From UBA1672 sp964352375 (GTDB lineage Bacteria; Pseudomonadota; Alphaproteobacteria; Micavibrionales; Micavibrionaceae), in the NCBI GenBank assembly GCA_964352375.1, contig CAYGSA010000083.1, forward strand, positions 1 through 7,631: 7,631 nt of DNA, written 5' to 3'. The position numbers were made by a program, and so were the translations under genes. Below are positions 5,470 through 7,631 of the stretch, one piece after another. Each line of letters starts with the position of its first letter. Position 1 is the first letter of the stretch. The notes beneath the pieces are model-generated. The model was not told the DNA's origin. It did no database searches and saw only the letters and a list, made by a program, of their open reading frames with translations.

Positions 5470-7510
5470 GCGGGCGAAATCTTTCAATCACCGAGCGCAC
5501 ATAGGGGCGGATCATCGGCGAGGTAAGCAGAACGGGCGTCACGCCCTGCGGCACAAGATCATCATATTGATCGCGCACCGCAGAGATAAAATCCTGCAAC
5601 TGCGTCGGCGGCATCGCAAGCTGTTTATCCTCGCCATCACCCATAAGAGACTCCATAAAAGATTGCTCCCAATCCGGTGAAAGCGTAAGCAGCACAAGCA
5701 CCCCGTCTGCATCTGTGTTTGAATCACAGAGCTGGCGCGCCAAACGCGTTCGCACATGTTCATTAATACGCGAGATATTCTTCGTATAGGCCGTGGCTTC
5801 GGCGACTCCCTCAAGAATTGTAGGCAGATCGCGCACAGAAACACGCTCAGACAGCAAGCTTTGAATAATGCGCTGCAAACCGCCAACTGTGACCTGAGCA
5901 GGAATCACATCCGCCACCAGCTTCTGATATTCTTTCGGCAATTCATCGAGCAATTTTTGCGTCTCCGCATAATTCAGCAAATCAGGCATGTTATCCTTAA
6001 TCAGCTCAGTGATATGAGTGGTAATAACCGTCGGCGCATCCACAACCGTATAGCCCTTAAAGTGCGCTTCCTCGCGCATTTGCTCTTGAATCCACATGGC
6101 AGGCAGCCCAAAGGTCGGCTCGGTCGTGCTTTCCCCCGCCAGCGTAATCGGCGCGCCGTTCGGGTCCATACACATCAGCATATTAGGCCGCACGCTCCCA
6201 CGCCCCGCCTCAATTTCCTTGATTGTCACAACATAAGCATTCGCATCAAGCTGAAGATTATCCTGTATCCTCACCGACGGCAGCACATAGCCCATATCCT
6301 CTGCGAGTTGCCTGCGCAAACCTTTGATCTGGTCTGTCAGCTTGTTTCCGCCATCCCCCTGCACAAGTGGGAGGAGGCCATAGCCAAGCTCAAGGCGAAT
6401 AATATCCATCGCCAGAGCTTTGGATATCGGCTCCTCCGCCACAGGCGCGGCCGCTTCCTGCTTTTGCGTATACCCCTCTGTCTCAGCTGCTTGGTCTTGA
6501 GCCTGCCGCTGAAACGAGAAATACGCCATAAGCGCCGTTACACCAGACAGAATAATAAACGGAAAAAATGGAATTGCAGGCACAATCGCCAGAATAAACA
6601 TCAGCACCGAACTCATGACCAGCGCGGAGGGGTACTTTCCGATCTGAGCAAACAGCTCCTTCTCCGCCGAGCCTTCAACCCCCGCCTTTGACACCAACAA
6701 ACCCGCGGACACCGAAACCACAAGGGCAGGGATCTGACTGACAAGTCCATCACCAATAGTAAGAATTGTATAGTTCGATGCCGCCTCGGCCAAAGTCATA
6801 CCTTGAAACACCGTGCCAATGACAATCCCGCCAATAATATTGACAAACACAATCAGCAAACCCGCAATCGCATCCCCGCGCACGAACTTCGCCGCACCGT
6901 CCATCGCACCATAAAACGTGCTTTCGGATTCTAATTTCTTACGCCGCTCTTTGGATTCCTCTTCCGTGATCATCCCCGCCGACAGATCGCTATCAATCGC
7001 CATCTGTTTCCCCGGCATCGCATCAAGGGCAAAACGCGCCGCAACCTCGGCAATACGGCCAGAACCCTTTGTGATAACAACAAAGTTCACAATCACGAGA
7101 ATAGAGAAAACAATCGCGCCAATCACATAATTATTGCCAATAATAAACGTCCCGAACGCCTCAATAATATCGCCCGCCGCATCGCGCCCCTCATGGCCAT
7201 CCTCAAGGATCAACCGCGTTGAGGCAATATTCAGCCCCAGCCGCATCGACGTCGCCACTAGCAAAACCGTAGGAAAGGTCGAAAACTCAAGGGGTGATTT
7301 AATGAACAAAACCGTCATCAAAATCAAAACGGAAAAGGTAATCGAAATCGCCAGCCCGCCATCCAGCAAAAACGCAGGAATCGGCACCAGCATAAAAAGA
7401 ATGATCGTAATAATCCCAACCGCAAACAGCACATCTGTGCGCATGAAAGAGGAAAAATCTGCCTCGCCCTGCGCGGCTGATATGCTCTGTGATGGTGTGT
7501 TTTCAGCCAT
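5402..7510 (-). CDS. flhA: FlhA, flagellar type III export gate protein
   Basis: 702 residues, full length for the FHIPEP family. FlhA forms the nonameric ring of the flagellar export gate in the inner membrane. The N-terminal half carries about eight membrane segments (clear ones near 27-47, 52-70, 122-146, 213-235, 249-273 and 295-331). The family signature is intact between segments: GSGRIAEVAARFALDAMPGK (149-168), DSDLSAGMI (173-181) and FYGAMDGAAKFVRGDAIAG (199-217), including the conserved D204. A charged, Gln-rich linker (334-362) leads to the cytoplasmic substrate- and chaperone-docking domain (about 363-690). The start MAENTPSQS has a plausible TTAGG eight bases upstream. A TATAGT at 7546-7541 on the minus strand could be a -10 box, without a good -35. 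The gene is not followed by flhF as usual, but meets the protease gene stop to stop, and its last 21 codons are duplicated at 4447-4511. Confidence 0.98.
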   Translation of the reverse strand: MAENTPSQSISAAQGEADFSSFMRTDVLFAVGIITIILFMLVPIPAFLLDGGLAISITFSVLILMTVLFIKSPLEFSTFPTVLLVATSMRLGLNIASTRLILEDGHEGRDAAGDIIEAFGTFIIGNNYVIGAIVFSILVIVNFVVITKGSGRIAEVAARFALDAMPGKQMAIDSDLSAGMITEEESKERRKKLESESTFYGAMDGAAKFVRGDAIAGLLIVFVNIIGGIVIGTVFQGMTLAEAASNYTILTIGDGLVSQIPALVVSVSAGLLVSKAGVEGSAEKELFAQIGKYPSALVMSSVLMFILAIVPAIPFFPFIILSGVTALMAYFSFQRQAQDQAAETEGYTQKQEAAAPVAEEPISKALAMDIIRLELGYGLLPLVQGDGGNKLTDQIKGLRRQLAEDMGYVLPSVRIQDNLQLDANAYVVTIKEIEAGRGSVRPNMLMCMDPNGAPITLAGESTTEPTFGLPAMWIQEQMREEAHFKGYTVVDAPTVITTHITELIKDNMPDLLNYAETQKLLDELPKEYQKLVADVIPAQVTVGGLQRIIQSLLSERVSVRDLPTILEGVAEATAYTKNISRINEHVRTRLARQLCDSNTDADGVLVLLTLSPDWEQSFMESLMGDGEDKQLAMPPTQLQDFISAVRDQYDDLVPQGVTPVLLTSPMIRPYVRSVIERFRPQTVVMSQNEVHPKARIKTVGQV

Positions 7511-7577
7511 GAAATTGCCTAAAAGGATTTAATCACATTCACTATAAGCAATTTTAGGTCGAAGGGGTAGGGGGGAT

Positions 7578-7631
7578 TTACCGTTTAGGCATCGCCGTCG
7601 GGCATTGTCCTGAAATATCAACGGCTGGGCT
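7578..7631 (-). CDS. Possible C-terminal end of an upstream gene (partial)
   Basis: On the minus strand one frame enters from the right edge and reads 17 codons, SPAVDISGQCPTAMPKR, before a TAA at 7578-7580, 67 bp before the flhA ATG. The stretch is too short to show coding character and the sequence is not recognised. It may equally be non-coding. The rest of 7511-7577 is the flhA leader with a C-rich tract on the minus strand and no clear terminator. Confidence 0.2.
   Translation of the reverse strand, partial: SPAVDISGQCPTAMPKR

Noticed and set aside
5756..6691. Open frame of 311 codons on the plus strand
   Set aside because: It lies wholly within flhA on the opposite strand and is Arg/His/Leu-rich low-complexity sequence without motifs, as expected of an antisense shadow.
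7545..7567. Sigma-54 type promoter upstream of flhA (TTGC with an upstream element)
   Set aside because: The TTGC on the minus strand has no GG at the required -24 spacing, so the essential half of the motif is missing.

Overview
The window looks chromosomal, from a polarly flagellated bacterium that is probably an alphaproteobacterium. The evidence is a minus-strand flagellar cluster: flhA (export gate), flhF (SRP-type GTPase) and flhG (MinD/ParA-type ATPase). They are followed by the first 260 codons of a Pro/Gln-rich protein that may be FliK-like. The GTPase motifs of FlhF (TRVD as G4) and the lack of the usual FlhG N-terminal motif fit lineages outside the well-studied gamma and Bacillus systems. 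A Micavibrio-like or rhodospirillal host is only a guess.

Layout, left to right. Positions 1-780 (minus): N-terminal part of the FliK-like candidate, running off the left edge. 821-1654 (minus): flhG, whose ATG directly follows the flhF stop. 1655-2674 (minus): flhF. 2675-2985: a 311-bp intergenic stretch with an AT-rich half holding a candidate flhF promoter, and a half packed with hairpins ending in a perfect 28-bp palindrome. 2986-3516 (plus): a small secreted protein of unknown function. 3575-4348 (minus): an unrecognised acidic protein. 4442-4576: a scar made of a 70-bp copy of the 3' end of flhA joined to a decayed 3' end of a paralogue of the secreted protein. 4622-5401 (plus): a metzincin-type zinc metalloprotease (HELGHNFGGYH plus a Met-turn) without a visible signal peptide or ribosome binding site. 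5402-7510 (minus): flhA, abutting the protease gene stop to stop. 7511-7631: the flhA leader and perhaps the last codons of another minus-strand gene.

FlhA, FlhF and FlhG act together. FlhF and FlhG set the place and number of polar flagella, and FlhA is the core of the type III export gate. In many polar flagellates flhA-flhF-flhG is one transcription unit. Here about 2.7 kb of accessory genes on mixed strands separates flhA from flhF, while flhF-flhG stay tightly coupled. A 70-bp direct repeat (69/70 identical, offset 958 bp) and the paralogue relic show that this spot has been rearranged by cassette-like gain or exchange at the 3' end of flhA. That is the most unusual feature of the window. 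I see no RNA gene, CRISPR array, transposase or integrase, and no convincing intrinsic terminator.
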